From Oceanicaulis sp. MMSF_3324 (lineage in GTDB: Bacteria; Pseudomonadota; Alphaproteobacteria; Caulobacterales; Maricaulaceae), in contig NZ_JASHIU010000003.1 of the NCBI RefSeq assembly GCF_030733545.1, positions 62,001-126,000 on the forward strand: a stretch of DNA of 64,000 nucleotides, given 5' to 3'. The translations under genes and the position numbers were made by a program. A model generated the notes under the pieces. It was given only the letters and a program-made list of their open reading frames with translations, was not told the origin of the DNA and did no database searches. Of the stretch, positions 10,797-20,041 are shown one piece after another; the stretch's first letter is position 1, and each line of letters begins with the position of its first letter.

Positions 10797-11465
10797 CTAT
10801 CGAAAATCGCTGATCTCGGAGAGCGCCTTTTTCTGAAGCGCATGCAGCGGCACCTGGGCGCCCTCCTGTGGATAGCCACAGACGACCAGCATCATCGGCT
10901 TTTCAGTTGAAGGCCGTTCACACAGCTCGGTCAGAAAGCCCATCGGGTTGGGCGTATGAGTCAAGGTCGCCAAGCCCGCCTGGTGCAGGCTTGCGATGAG
11001 CAATCCGCAGGCGATTCCAACGCTTTCAGAGACATAATAGTTCTTCCGGTCATCGCCGGGCTTTGGCCCGCCGCGACGCTGGGCGAAGACGGCGATGATC
11101 CAGGGCGCGGTTTCCAGAAACGGCTTGCTGGCGTCCGTGCCGAGCGGTTCGAGCGCTTCAAGCCATTCCGCGCTGGCCTTGCCCTCGTAAAAGGCGCGCT
11201 CTTCCGCTTCTGCCGCCTCGCGCAATTGCGTGCGCAACGGCCCCTGCCCCAGGGCGGTAAAGTGCCAGGGCTGGTGATTGGCGCCGTTGGGCGCTGTGCC
11301 CGCCGTCAGGATCGCCGTCTCGATGATCTCACGCGGCACGGGCCGATCGGAGAAGTCACGCACGGTACGACGCTGACGCATGGTGTCATAGAACGCCTCC
11401 GCCCGCGCGCGCATTTCGGCTTGGGGCAGTTCGGAAAACTCAAGCGGGGTTACGGGATGGGTCAT
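10797..11465 (-). CDS. Nitroreductase-family FMN oxidoreductase
   Basis: About 222 residues from the ATG at 11465 (MTHPVTPLEFSEL). FMN-binding features: RQRRTVRDFSDRPVP (phosphate-binding Arg), GTAPNGANHQPWHF, and ESVGIACGLLIASLHQAGLATLTHTPNPMGFL. This subgroup resembles iodotyrosine-deiodinase/BluB-like nitroreductases more than NfsA/NfsB. Substrate is unknown. It ends 7 bp past the terminator hairpin and is followed on its own strand only by that terminator. tdh ends 47 bp upstream in the same direction, so readthrough from tdh is possible. Confidence 0.85.
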   Translation of the reverse strand: MTHPVTPLEFSELPQAEMRARAEAFYDTMRQRRTVRDFSDRPVPREIIETAILTAGTAPNGANHQPWHFTALGQGPLRTQLREAAEAEERAFYEGKASAEWLEALEPLGTDASKPFLETAPWIIAVFAQRRGGPKPGDDRKNYYVSESVGIACGLLIASLHQAGLATLTHTPNPMGFLTELCERPSTEKPMMLVVCGYPQEGAQVPLHALQKKALSEISDFR

Positions 11466-11512
11466 TTGTCTATTCTTATCGCACGGACACAAAAGCGCCA
11501 CTCACGAAATGA

Positions 11513-12547
11513 TCAAACCTGCGTCCAGTCGAGGATCACCTTGCCCGCCTTGCCCGAGCGCATGGCGTCAAAGCCGGTCTGGAAGTCGGTCGCCGGCAGG
11601 CGGTGTGTGATGAGCTGGCTGACATCGAGGCCGGACTGCAGCATGGCCAGCATCTTGTGCCACGTCTCGAACATTTCCCGGCCATAGATCCCCTTGAAGG
11701 TGATCGCCCGCATGATCAGGCTGCCCATATCGAGATTGAACGGCTTGCCGGGCAGGCCCAGCATGGCGATCTTGCCGCCCATCACCATGTTCTCGACCAT
11801 CTGGTTGAAGGCCGGTTCCGCGCCGGACATTTCAAGGCCGACATCAAAGCCTTCGGTCATCTTCAGGCGCGCGCGCACATCCTTGAGGTCATCTTTGGTG
11901 GTGTTCACCGGAACAGCGGTCGGGCAGACCTTTTCCAAGAGCGCCAGACGGTCGGGATTGATGTCGGTCACCGCGATATGGCGCGCGCCGCAATGACGCG
12001 CGACCGCAGCGGCCATGATGCCGATCGGCCCTGCGCCAGTGATCAGCACGTCTTCCCCCACGAGATCAAAGGCGGTGGCGGTGTGAACCGCATTGCCCAG
12101 CGGATCAAGAAAGGCCGCCTGCTCCATCGCGACTTCATCAGGCAGCGGCACCACATTGAACGCCGGGATGACGAGATATTCGGCGAACGCGCCGGGCATG
12201 TTCACGCCCACGCCCTTGGTGTCCGGATCGAGATGGAAGCGACCGGCGCGCACGGCGCGCGACTTCTCGCCCACCACATGCCCTTCGCCCGACACGCGCA
12301 TGCCCGGGGTGACCCGGGTGACGTCCGCGCCAACTTCCTCGATCACGCCGCCAAACTCATGGCCGACGACCATGGGCACGGGCACGTTTTTTTGCGCCCA
12401 GCTGTCCCAGTTGTAGATATGCACGTCGGTGCCGCAGATGGCGGTGTTGTGCACACGGATCAGGACATCGTCCGGCCCGATGACCGGCTTGTCGACCTCC
12501 TGCAACCACAGACCTTCTTCGGCTTTGGCTTTGACGAGGGCTTTCAT
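11513..12547 (-). CDS. tdh: L-threonine 3-dehydrogenase
   Basis: 344 residues of the medium-chain zinc dehydrogenase family. It oxidises threonine to 2-amino-3-ketobutyrate with NAD. Catalytic zinc ligands are at C38 (AICGTDVH) and H63-E64 (VGHEFGG); the NAD loop is [15 protein letters not shown]. The C-terminal [21 protein letters not shown] is typical of Tdh. Odd point: the structural-zinc lobe, C-x2-C-x2-C-x7-C in E. coli Tdh, reads [21 protein letters not shown] here, so all four cysteines are replaced (G, S, V, D in order). Its partner kbl is 2.3 kb upstream on the same strand, separated by an oppositely oriented cassette. RBS GGGAG precedes the ATG. Confidence 0.95.
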   Translation of the reverse strand: MKALVKAKAEEGLWLQEVDKPVIGPDDVLIRVHNTAICGTDVHIYNWDSWAQKNVPVPMVVGHEFGGVIEEVGADVTRVTPGMRVSGEGHVVGEKSRAVRAGRFHLDPDTKGVGVNMPGAFAEYLVIPAFNVVPLPDEVAMEQAAFLDPLGNAVHTATAFDLVGEDVLITGAGPIGIMAAAVARHCGARHIAVTDINPDRLALLEKVCPTAVPVNTTKDDLKDVRARLKMTEGFDVGLEMSGAEPAFNQMVENMVMGGKIAMLGLPGKPFNLDMGSLIMRAITFKGIYGREMFETWHKMLAMLQSGLDVSQLITHRLPATDFQTGFDAMRSGKAGKVILDWTQV

Positions 12548-12654
12548 GAGGGGGCTCCCAGGTTGAGAGGTGGACGTCTCGGCTCGGTTTGATCACGCCG
12601 CGCGCCGAAAGAAAAGCGCTTTGCCTGACTCTGCGCCTCTCCCCGCCTGGAGCT

Positions 12655-13011
12655 TCATGACGTCTGCACCTGTCGCTGTTTGAGACGATGCCCGACATGA
12701 ACGATGGCATCGAGGGCGGGCAGTAGCTCAGCTCCCAGATCGGTCAACTCGTACTCGGTTGAAGGCGGGGATGTATCGCGCACATGCCGCACCAACACGC
12801 CTCGCCCTTCGAGTTCGGAGAGCCGTGTAGACAACACCTTGGCGGAAATGGGTGGAATATCGGCGCGCAGCTCGCTGAACCGGCGCGGACCTGCCCGCAA
12901 ACACCAGATCACATTCGGCGCCCAGGCGCCGCTGATCACAGTCATGCATTCCGTCAGCATGCAGGGCTCAGGCGGGTTTGACGCCTTGTTATGGCGCATT
13001 TTGAGCGGCAT
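12655..13011 (-). CDS. HxlR-family winged-helix transcriptional regulator
   Basis: 118 residues. CMLTECMTVISGAWAPNVIWCLRAGPRRFSELRADIP is the HxlR signature (a Cys near the N-terminus, then the W..x-I/V-L-x-L recognition region), followed by ISAKVLSTRLSELEGRGVLVR. HxlR regulators often respond to electrophiles or oxidants through the N-terminal Cys. Divergent from the GST/SnoaL-like/tautomerase genes, with a cluster of GTAAC half-sites between, so it probably controls them. GAGG lies 9 nt before the ATG. Confidence 0.9.
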   Translation of the reverse strand: MPLKMRHNKASNPPEPCMLTECMTVISGAWAPNVIWCLRAGPRRFSELRADIPPISAKVLSTRLSELEGRGVLVRHVRDTSPPSTEYELTDLGAELLPALDAIVHVGHRLKQRQVQTS

Positions 13012-13024
13012 TCGGAGATACCTC

Positions 13025-13059
13025 GTAACTGGCGGGTAACGCGAAAAGAGACGTTACCC
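13025..13059. promoter_or_regulatory. Candidate HxlR operator: GTAAC half-site cluster
   Basis: The 123-bp divergent region between hxlR and the GST gene holds an 8-bp inverted repeat GGGTAACG (13034-13041) / CGTTACCC (13052-13059) with a 10-bp spacer, plus a further GTAAC at 13025-13029 in direct orientation 11 bp before the first arm. HxlR proteins bind such inverted repeats as dimers. The assignment is inferred from position. Confidence 0.5.
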
Positions 13060-13134
13060 TTGGTGACCTGGTTGTCAATGGAAACTCCAAGTCTCACCTT
13101 CCAAGCCTCGACCAACACAGCAGAGGCTGAAGCC

Positions 13135-13743
13135 ATGAAACTGTATCTCTCCCCCGGCGCCTGTTCGCTCGCCAGCCATATGACGCTGCGAGAACTCGGC
13201 GCTGACTTTGACGTCATCCGTGTCGACACTCAGAGCGGTCAGACCGAGACGGGCGCTGACTACCGCGCGATCAATCCCAAGGGCTATGTTCCCTCGCTTG
13301 AACTGGATGAGGGTCAAATCCTCACCGAAGGCCCCGCCATCTTGCAATATCTGGCGGATACGCATCCTGAGGCTGAGCTGGCGCCGCCTCTGGGAACGCT
13401 CGAACGCGCCCGAATGCTCGAAGTGCTCACATTCACCTCTTCGGAATTGCACAAGGCGTTTTCCCCGCTCTTCCGCGCCAGCTCATCAGAGGCGATCAAA
13501 ACGGATGCGCGAGCTGAGGTGAGCCGGAAAATGGCGTTTGTTGAGGCGCTACTGGCTGATGGGCGCGAACATGTAACCGGTGCGACCTACACAATCGCCG
13601 ACGCTTATCTCTTCGTCGTCAGCAACTGGGCCCATTTCACCGGGATCGATCTCAACGCCTGGCCAAACCTGTCCGCCTTTGTGCAGCGGGTCTCGCAGCG
13701 CCCCGCAACACAGGCGGCGATGAAGGCTGAAGGTCTGATCTGA
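13135..13743 (+). CDS. Glutathione S-transferase
   Basis: 202 residues from the ATG at 13135 (MKLYLSPGACSLASHMTLREL). The thioredoxin-like N-terminal domain carries the SPGACSLA start typical of beta-class bacterial GSTs (the Cys at residue 10 usually contacts glutathione), NPKGYVPSLELDEGQILTEGPAILQYL (cis-Pro and the SE/TEGPAI glutathione-binding turn), and an alpha-helical C-terminal domain (TIADAYLFVVSNWA). It conjugates electrophiles to glutathione. Its stop shares bases with the next start (TGATG). The longer in-frame reading upstream runs into hxlR sequence and is not used. Confidence 0.93.
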   Translation: MKLYLSPGACSLASHMTLRELGADFDVIRVDTQSGQTETGADYRAINPKGYVPSLELDEGQILTEGPAILQYLADTHPEAELAPPLGTLERARMLEVLTFTSSELHKAFSPLFRASSSEAIKTDARAEVSRKMAFVEALLADGREHVTGATYTIADAYLFVVSNWAHFTGIDLNAWPNLSAFVQRVSQRPATQAAMKAEGLI

Positions 13744-14126
13744 TGAGCGCTCAGGACTATGCCGAGATCAGCAGCCTGATGCAGGCTTATGCGGACGGGC
13801 TCTACCACGCCGATAGCCAGGCCTTGCGCCAGGTGTTTCACCCGAACCTGGCCTATGTCTGCGCCACACCGGGCGATGAGTTGCATCTCGATCTTGAAGC
13901 TTACATGGCCCGGATCGACAAGCGCACGCCGCCTTCGCAAACCGGCGATGTTCGGGACGATCGGGTGCTCGAAATCAAACTCGCAACACCTCAACTGGCC
14001 CACGTCACCGCCTCGATGGCGCTCATGGGCCGCACCTATCTTGATCTGCTCACTTTACAACGCACGCCCGAAGGCTGGCGCATCGTGACCAAGGTGTTCA
14101 GCTATGTGCCAATGGAGAAGTCCTGA
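13743..14126 (+). CDS. NTF2/SnoaL-like small protein (putative lumazine-binding type)
   Basis: 127 residues. The pattern ISSLMQAYADGLYHADSQALRQVFHPN at the start and LTLQRTPEGWRIVTKVFSY at the end is that of cone-shaped NTF2-like proteins, probably the lumazine-binding-like subgroup. No catalytic residues can be assigned with confidence. It is joined to the GST and tautomerase genes by TGATG overlaps on both sides, so the three are translationally coupled; a role in handling a small reactive molecule is inferred from those neighbours. Confidence 0.75.
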   Translation: MSAQDYAEISSLMQAYADGLYHADSQALRQVFHPNLAYVCATPGDELHLDLEAYMARIDKRTPPSQTGDVRDDRVLEIKLATPQLAHVTASMALMGRTYLDLLTLQRTPEGWRIVTKVFSYVPMEKS

Positions 14127-14347
14127 TGCCTTACGTCAATATCAAGATCACCCAGGAGGGCGGACCTGAAGGCAAGGGCCCTTCTGATGCGGAGAAAGCC
14201 GAGCTGATCGCCGGCGTGACCGACTTGCTTCATCGCGTTCTGGGCAAGACCCCCGCGACGACCGTCGTGGTCATCGACGAGGCGCCTTTGGCCAATTGGG
14301 GCATTTCGGGCCTTCCCGTTGAAGAATACCGCCACTCAAGACGCTAA
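14126..14347 (+). CDS. Tautomerase-superfamily protein (4-oxalocrotonate tautomerase type)
   Basis: 73 residues, MPYVNIKITQEGG. After Met removal Pro-1 would be the catalytic base, the family hallmark. LIAGVTDLLHRVLGKTPATTVVVIDEAPLANWGISG matches the second half of a 4-OT-type monomer. Coupled to the upstream gene by TGATG. Substrate unknown. Its location with a GST and under an HxlR regulator suggests metabolism or detoxification of an unsaturated or quinone-like compound. Confidence 0.85.
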   Translation: MPYVNIKITQEGGPEGKGPSDAEKAELIAGVTDLLHRVLGKTPATTVVVIDEAPLANWGISGLPVEEYRHSRR

Positions 14348-14418
14348 ACGCCTGACGCCCGGACGGCCGCCAACCCAGAGCGCGCCGTCCGAGCCCGCGT
14401 ATACCAAGAGAACGCCCA

Positions 14419-14865
14419 ATGTCGCCTTACTCAGCCCTGATGGTCCTCGCCGGCCTGGGCATACCCGTGTTAGCGGCGCTCAATGCTGCTTTGGGCGCCA
14501 AGTTGGGGGCTCCGCCGCTAGCCGCCCTCATCCTCTTCATTGTCGCACTGTGCGTTACGCTGCCGGTGGTCATCATGACGCCGACACCGGCGCTGTCAGA
14601 GCTTTCACAGGCGCCCCGACACCTGTTTCTGGGCGGCGTATTCGTTGTCATCTACATTCTTTCAATAACATACGTAGCACCGAAGATCGGGGTGGGCGCC
14701 GCCATCTTCTGTGTCCTTCTCGGCCAGACGATGGGCGCCGCCCTGATCGATCATTTTGGTCTGTTCGGAGCGCAGCCAACCCCGCTTTCCCTCAATCGGG
14801 TGGCAGGTCTGGGCTTGATGGTCGCCGGACTCTGGCTCACTCAACGTGCGCCAGCCTCGGCCTAG
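14419..14865 (+). CDS. DMT-superfamily small membrane transporter (YdcZ/DUF606 type)
   Basis: 148 residues with about five membrane spans. [33 protein letters not shown] near the N-terminus and [26 protein letters not shown] are typical of the ~145-residue DUF606 half-size transporters. Substrate unknown. It starts 71 bp after the tautomerase and may be the fourth gene of the cassette, possibly an exporter. Its stop codon overlaps the kbl stop (shared CTAG, 14862-14865) in convergent orientation. Confidence 0.85.
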   Translation: MSPYSALMVLAGLGIPVLAALNAALGAKLGAPPLAALILFIVALCVTLPVVIMTPTPALSELSQAPRHLFLGGVFVVIYILSITYVAPKIGVGAAIFCVLLGQTMGAALIDHFGLFGAQPTPLSLNRVAGLGLMVAGLWLTQRAPASA

Positions 14866-16067
14866 ATCACCCCCAGCTCCTTGCCGACCTTGGTGAAGGC
14901 GGCGACGGCGCGGTCGATCATCTCGGGCGTATGCGCGGCGCTCATCTGGGTGCGGATCCGGGCCTTGCCCTTGGGCACCACAGGATAGAAGAAGCCGATC
15001 ACATAGACGCCCTCCTCCATAAGCTTGTCCGCCATCTGCTGGCTCAGGGCCGCATCGCCCAGCATGACCGGAATGATCGGGTGCTCGCCCGGCAGAAGAT
15101 CAAATCCCGCCTCGGTCATGCCGCTGCGGAAACGCTTGGCGTTGTCAAACAGGCGCGCGCGCAGATCATCGCCCTCGCGCACCATTTCCAAAGCCTTGAG
15201 GCTGGCCCCCGCAATGGCCGGCGCCAGCGAGTTGGAGAACAGATAGGGGCGTGAGCGCTGACGCAGAATGTCGATCACCGGCTTCTTCGCGGCGGTGAAC
15301 CCGCCCATGGCGCCGCCGAGCGCCTTGCCAAGCGTGCCGGTGATGATGTCCACCCGGCCCATGACGCCGCAATGCTCGTGCGTGCCGCGGCCCTTGGCGC
15401 CCATGAAGCCATGGGCGTGACAGTCATCCACCATGGTGAGCGCGTCATACTTGTCCGCCAGATCGCAGATATCCTTCAGATTGGCGATATAGCCGTCCAT
15501 CGAGAACACGCCGTCGGTGACGATGAGGATGGTGCGCGCGCCATCCTCGCGGGCCTGTTTGAGCTGGGCCTCCAGGTCATTCATGTCCGAGTTGGCGTAG
15601 CGATAGCGCTTGGCCTTGCACAGACGCACGCCATCAATGATCGAGGCATGGTTGAGCGCGTCTGAAATGATCGCGTCTTCCGGGCCCAGAAGCGGTTCGA
15701 ACACGCCGCCATTGGCGTCAAACGCCGCCGCATACAGGATCGCGTCTTCCTGGCCGGTGAAATCGGCGATGGCCGCTTCAAGCTCTTTGTGAACCTCCTG
15801 AGCGCCGCAAATGAAGCGCACCGACGCCACGCCATAGCCATAGCGATCCAGCGCGGTCTTGGCCGCATTGATCAGCTCGGGCCGGTTGGCGAGCCCCAGA
15901 TAATTGTTGGCGCAGAAATTGAGGACATGGCGTTCGGCGCCATCGGTTCCGCGCACATCGATCTCGGAAAATTGCTGCGAGGTGATGGTGCGCTCGCGCT
16001 TGTAAAGACCATCCGCTTCGATCTCGGACAGGGTTTCGGTCAGGCGGTCATAAAAGCTCTGGGACAT
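14862..16067 (-). CDS. kbl: 2-amino-3-ketobutyrate CoA ligase (glycine C-acetyltransferase)
   Basis: 401 residues, a fold type I PLP enzyme of the alpha-oxoamine synthase family. It splits 2-amino-3-ketobutyrate with CoA into glycine and acetyl-CoA, completing the threonine pathway begun by Tdh. Visible: [36 protein letters not shown] (Asp and His contacting PLP), and the Schiff-base Lys in [16 protein letters not shown]. It lies 38 bp downstream of the TPP enzyme on the same strand. The usual kbl-tdh adjacency is interrupted by the five-gene cassette at 12655-14865. Confidence 0.97.
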   Translation of the reverse strand: MSQSFYDRLTETLSEIEADGLYKRERTITSQQFSEIDVRGTDGAERHVLNFCANNYLGLANRPELINAAKTALDRYGYGVASVRFICGAQEVHKELEAAIADFTGQEDAILYAAAFDANGGVFEPLLGPEDAIISDALNHASIIDGVRLCKAKRYRYANSDMNDLEAQLKQAREDGARTILIVTDGVFSMDGYIANLKDICDLADKYDALTMVDDCHAHGFMGAKGRGTHEHCGVMGRVDIITGTLGKALGGAMGGFTAAKKPVIDILRQRSRPYLFSNSLAPAIAGASLKALEMVREGDDLRARLFDNAKRFRSGMTEAGFDLLPGEHPIIPVMLGDAALSQQMADKLMEEGVYVIGFFYPVVPKGKARIRTQMSAAHTPEMIDRAVAAFTKVGKELGVI

Positions 16068-16105
16068 GGGTGGACTCCCGTTGGAAGAGCGAAACTGGAA
16101 AGAGT

Positions 16106-17752
16106 CTAGTTCAGCGACAGCGTTTTGCCCGGCGCAATATCGGCCAGGCTCTGTTTGACATGGATGAGCGCGGGCCGACCCGCATTTAAAGCCTCATCAA
16201 GCGCGGCGGCGAAGTCACCGGTCTTGTCGACATAATACCCGGCGCAGCCGCACGCCTCCGCCATCATCTTGAAGTCGGGATTGGCGAGGTCCGTGCCGCT
16301 GACCCGGCCCGGATAGGCGCGCTCCTGGTGCATGCGAATGGTGCCATAAGCGCCATTGTCAAAGACACAGACGACGATGTTCGCCCCGTGCTGGACCGCC
16401 GTCGCCAGCTCTGGCGCAGCCATCATGAAATCACCATCCCCGCACACCGCGATCACCGGACGGTCGGGACTGTGCAGCTTGGCGGCTATTGCGGCCGGCA
16501 GGCCGTAGCCCATCGCGCCCGAGGTCGGGGCCAGCTGGCTGGGGCAGCACTGGTGCACCCAGAAACGGTGCAGCCAGGCCGCAAAATTGCCGGCGCCATT
16601 GGTCATGATCGCCTGGCCGCCCATCTTCTCGGAGGTTTCGCGCCAGATGATCGACGGGTTCACATCGCCGGTCACCTCGACCGGCTCGATCCATGCGTCA
16701 TAGGCGGCGCGGCACTGCTTGACCCAGTCAATACGCGCAGCGGCGCGCTGGGGCCTGGATGCGGCGTGGATCTCGCTCAGCGCCGGGCCGGCTTGGGCCG
16801 TCACCGCCAGCTTGGGCCGATAGACGCGGCCCAGCTCTTCACCGCCCGGATGAATATGGACCAGACGATCCGCCACCCCTTCAGGCACATCAAACAGGTC
16901 ATAGCTCTGGGTGGTCATTTCCCCGAGACGCGGACCAATGGCGACGATCAAGTCGGAGTCTCGAAGCGCGCCCACCACGGCGGGGCATGCGCCAATGCCA
17001 GCCTCGCCGCCATAATGGGAATGCTTGTTATCAAACAAATGCTTGACGCGGAAACTTGTGATGATGGGGCAGTTCATCTGCTCGGCGAAGGCATGTAGCG
17101 CCTGCCGATCCTCATCGCGCCAGCCCGGCCCGCCCACCATGACGACCGGACGCTCGGCGGCGTCGATCATGGAAGCGATATCAGAGGCGGTGGAGGCTGA
17201 CACTTCGCTGCGCGCCACAGGCAAAGCCGCCGCAGCAGGCGCGTCCGCAATCTCGGTCAGCATGTCTTCAGGCAGGCCCACCACGACCGGCCCCGGACGG
17301 CCGTGCATGGCCAGCGCGAAGGCGCGCATCATCATCTCGGGCACGCGGGCCGGGTCGCGGATCTCGAACGCGGCCTTGGCGAGACCGGCGAAGGCCTGGC
17401 CATAATCAAGTTCCTGGAACGCCTCGCGCCCTTCATCTTCACGCCGGACCTGTCCGACCAGAAGGATCATGGGCGTTGAGTCCTGAAGCGCAGTATGCAC
17501 CCCCACCGCCGCCTGGGTGGCGCCCGGACCGCGGGTCACGAAACAGATTCCCGGCTTGCCCGTCAGCTTGCCATGGGCTTCGGCCATATTGGCTGCGCCC
17601 GCTTCATGGCGGCACTGGATGAAGGGGATGCCCGCATCCACCAGCGCATCAAGCGCGGCCAGATAACTCTCTCCGGGAACACCGAAAATCCGTTCAACGC
17701 CATTGGCGGACAAGGCGTCGATCAGGTGCTGGGCGCCGGTGCGGGAGGGCAT
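16106..17752 (-). CDS. Thiamine-pyrophosphate-dependent enzyme, acetolactate synthase-like
   Basis: 548 residues from the ATG at 17752 ([14 protein letters not shown]). The catalytic Glu that activates TPP is E50 ([16 protein letters not shown]); the TPP/Mg motif is [17 protein letters not shown] with N in the later [10 protein letters not shown]. Domain order is PYR, central, PP, as in acetolactate synthase, glyoxylate carboligase and benzoylformate decarboxylase. It is not next to an ilvN-like regulatory subunit, so it is probably catabolic; the substrate is unknown. The close downstream kbl suggests co-transcription. RBS GGAG precedes the ATG. Confidence 0.85.
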   Translation of the reverse strand: MPSRTGAQHLIDALSANGVERIFGVPGESYLAALDALVDAGIPFIQCRHEAGAANMAEAHGKLTGKPGICFVTRGPGATQAAVGVHTALQDSTPMILLVGQVRREDEGREAFQELDYGQAFAGLAKAAFEIRDPARVPEMMMRAFALAMHGRPGPVVVGLPEDMLTEIADAPAAAALPVARSEVSASTASDIASMIDAAERPVVMVGGPGWRDEDRQALHAFAEQMNCPIITSFRVKHLFDNKHSHYGGEAGIGACPAVVGALRDSDLIVAIGPRLGEMTTQSYDLFDVPEGVADRLVHIHPGGEELGRVYRPKLAVTAQAGPALSEIHAASRPQRAAARIDWVKQCRAAYDAWIEPVEVTGDVNPSIIWRETSEKMGGQAIMTNGAGNFAAWLHRFWVHQCCPSQLAPTSGAMGYGLPAAIAAKLHSPDRPVIAVCGDGDFMMAAPELATAVQHGANIVVCVFDNGAYGTIRMHQERAYPGRVSGTDLANPDFKMMAEACGCAGYYVDKTGDFAAALDEALNAGRPALIHVKQSLADIAPGKTLSLN

Positions 17753-17843
17753 GATGAGGTCTCCGAATTTGTGGACCCGATCTGCTACCGCGGTCCGGCC
17801 GTACAAGGCAAGCTCAGCTCATGCATGGCCAAGTCTGTGTGGT

Positions 17844-19889
17844 CTAGAAGTCCAGACGCGCCCTGACGCTGAATGTCCGGGGCTCGCCGGGGAAATATCT
17901 GTAGCGTCCGAAGGCGAAATCCGCGCGCTCGGCGTAACGCTCATCCAGCAGGTTCCGGACGGCCACAGTCAGAGCCAGGGTCTGGGTCAGCTGGTAATCG
18001 GTGCGCAGATTGAACAGGTCGTGGCCCTCATACAGCGCTGTATTGCCCGCATCGGCGAAATACTCGCCCAGATGAACCCATTCGAGCTCGGCCGTCAGCG
18101 CGGCTGTCGGCCGCCAGGTCGCTCTGATATTGGACATCCATTCGGGCGCCGTATCTATCCGGGCGCCTTTGCGGATGGTTTCAGAGCTGTTGGGCGCGCC
18201 GCCATCAAAATCATATTCATGGACCGCCCAGCTGACCGCCCCGGACAGACGGAGCTGGTCGGAGAGGCTCCAGACGCCCTCCGCCTCAATCCCGTGATGT
18301 CGAGTGCGCGCCCCCGTCACCGTCAGACCGTCCGCATCGCGCAGAATGACATTGTCCTTTTCCATGACATAGCCGGTGAGCTCCAGCTGGGTTCCCGGAG
18401 TGGGCGTGAAACGGATTCCCGTCTCCAGGCTGTCGAGCGTTTCAGGCTCGATGCCCTCAACACTTTGCCCTGGTTGAAGCCGATAAAGCTCGGCGGTCTG
18501 CGGCGCCCGGACGCCCCGTGCGGCGCGACCGAACACAGACACGCTGTCACTCACATCGAGGATCCAGCCCGCATGCGGAGCCAGCGTGTCAAAGGTGTCC
18601 TCACGGTCGGGCAAACGCAAATAACGCCCCACGGCGCCATCCGGGGCCGCATTGGCGTAGTCATAGTGCGTGGCTTCCCATCTCAAGCCCGCATCCAGGC
18701 GTAGTCTGGGCGTCAGCTGATGTTCGCCCATGACGAAAGCGGCATAGGTCCGGGAGTCGACCTCGTAATCATAGTGGAGCCCCTGAACAAAGGGCCCGAG
18801 CGTGGGTCGGGTCTGAAATTCCCGCAAAGCGCCTTGGGTAAAGTCCGCATCCAGACCCAAGCGAACCGTGCTTTGATCCAGCGTCCAGACGAGCGCGGAT
18901 TGCAGGCCGACGGAATCATGCCCGCTGGTCTCAAGCGCTTCGGATGGCAAGAAGTGCATGCGGAATTGCATGTCGTTGCTGCGCGCAAACAGAACGGCCT
19001 GAGCGCTCAGCGTGTCAGAGAGCGGGCGTTCGAGATGCAGGGCCGCGCGCAAGGCGTGAGCGTTGCGAAAGGCTTCCGGATCGGAATTGCGACGTGACGC
19101 GGCCTCATCCTCATATGCCTTGAAGCCGCCCACATAGGTCGCGGTTTCCTGCTCCAGATCAATACCGGAAAACCGCAAGGACCATTCCGTCAGTCCCATC
19201 TGCCCATCCAGTCGCGTTTGCAAGGCGCGCCGATCCAGGGATGCATCTTCGCGCCAGCTATCCTCATGACGCAGGCTCAGCCCCAGCCAGCCGGCGCCGA
19301 AACGCGCCTGCCCGGCCAGTGAGCCCCGCAGAGCCGCCCGGCCATATGATCCGGCTTCAATCGTCAGATGCCGATCCGCTGTTTCGGGATCAGGGGTGAG
19401 CACATTCACCAACCCGTGAAGCGCGTTGGATCCGTAGGCGGCAGATCCGGGGCCGCGCACGACCTCGATCTGTCCGGCCAGGCCATCGGCGGCTTCAAAC
19501 AACCCGTTCAGATTGGCGAATCCGGCGGCGCGAAGCGGCACGCCGTCTTCCAGATAGAGGAAGCTGCCCGCGCCCTGCCCGCCCGTGAGCACGGGGGACC
19601 GGATCGCCGTCAGGTGCTCGGCTCCGTTCCCCCGGTTCAGAAAGACGCCCGGCAAGCGATTGAGCGCCTCGCTCACATGATGCGCGCCCAGTCGGTCGAT
19701 CTCGTCAGACGTCAGGACGGAGACAGACAGCGCATTGTGCTGCTTCAGGGTTTCGCTGCGCGTGCCTGTCACGACCACAACATCGCTCACCGAAGTCTCT
19801 GTTTGTGCGACCGCAGCACTGTCCGGATACGTCAGAAAAGCCCACACCGACGCGGAGCATAGAGCCATGGATCGAATGGGGCTGATCAT
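17844..19889 (-). CDS. TonB-dependent outer-membrane receptor (BtuB/siderophore-like size)
   Basis: 681 residues from the ATG at 19889; a signal peptide (MALCSASVWAFLTYPDSAAVAQ) follows. The plug domain starts after DVVVVTGTRSETL (TonB-box-like region) and includes LNRLPGVFLNRG and GQIEVVRGPGSAAYGSNALHGLVNVLT. The barrel ends with FSVRARLDF, a C-terminal Phe as expected for BAM-assembled porins. Ligand unknown; no cobalamin riboswitch is visible upstream. Divergent from the M14 peptidase with ~150 bp between them, so peptide or peptide-bound metal uptake is possible but speculative. Confidence 0.93.
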   Translation of the reverse strand: MISPIRSMALCSASVWAFLTYPDSAAVAQTETSVSDVVVVTGTRSETLKQHNALSVSVLTSDEIDRLGAHHVSEALNRLPGVFLNRGNGAEHLTAIRSPVLTGGQGAGSFLYLEDGVPLRAAGFANLNGLFEAADGLAGQIEVVRGPGSAAYGSNALHGLVNVLTPDPETADRHLTIEAGSYGRAALRGSLAGQARFGAGWLGLSLRHEDSWREDASLDRRALQTRLDGQMGLTEWSLRFSGIDLEQETATYVGGFKAYEDEAASRRNSDPEAFRNAHALRAALHLERPLSDTLSAQAVLFARSNDMQFRMHFLPSEALETSGHDSVGLQSALVWTLDQSTVRLGLDADFTQGALREFQTRPTLGPFVQGLHYDYEVDSRTYAAFVMGEHQLTPRLRLDAGLRWEATHYDYANAAPDGAVGRYLRLPDREDTFDTLAPHAGWILDVSDSVSVFGRAARGVRAPQTAELYRLQPGQSVEGIEPETLDSLETGIRFTPTPGTQLELTGYVMEKDNVILRDADGLTVTGARTRHHGIEAEGVWSLSDQLRLSGAVSWAVHEYDFDGGAPNSSETIRKGARIDTAPEWMSNIRATWRPTAALTAELEWVHLGEYFADAGNTALYEGHDLFNLRTDYQLTQTLALTVAVRNLLDERYAERADFAFGRYRYFPGEPRTFSVRARLDF

Positions 19890-20041
19890 CACATTGAAAT
19901 CCTTGTCTGCTTTCGCTCCAACATCTCGAAGCGGGCGGGTTCTGCGCGGAAGATAGCGCGCTTGGGGCATTCAGACATGCTTGACCGCAGGCGCGGCCTG
20001 CTTACCGTTACAAATTAACAACAAAATGGGGAGCTGCTGAC

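Noticed and set aside
19890-20041. Possible cobalamin riboswitch upstream of the BtuB-sized TonB receptor
   Set aside because: The ~150-bp region lacks a B12-box-like sequence and is too short once the divergent M14 promoter is allowed for.
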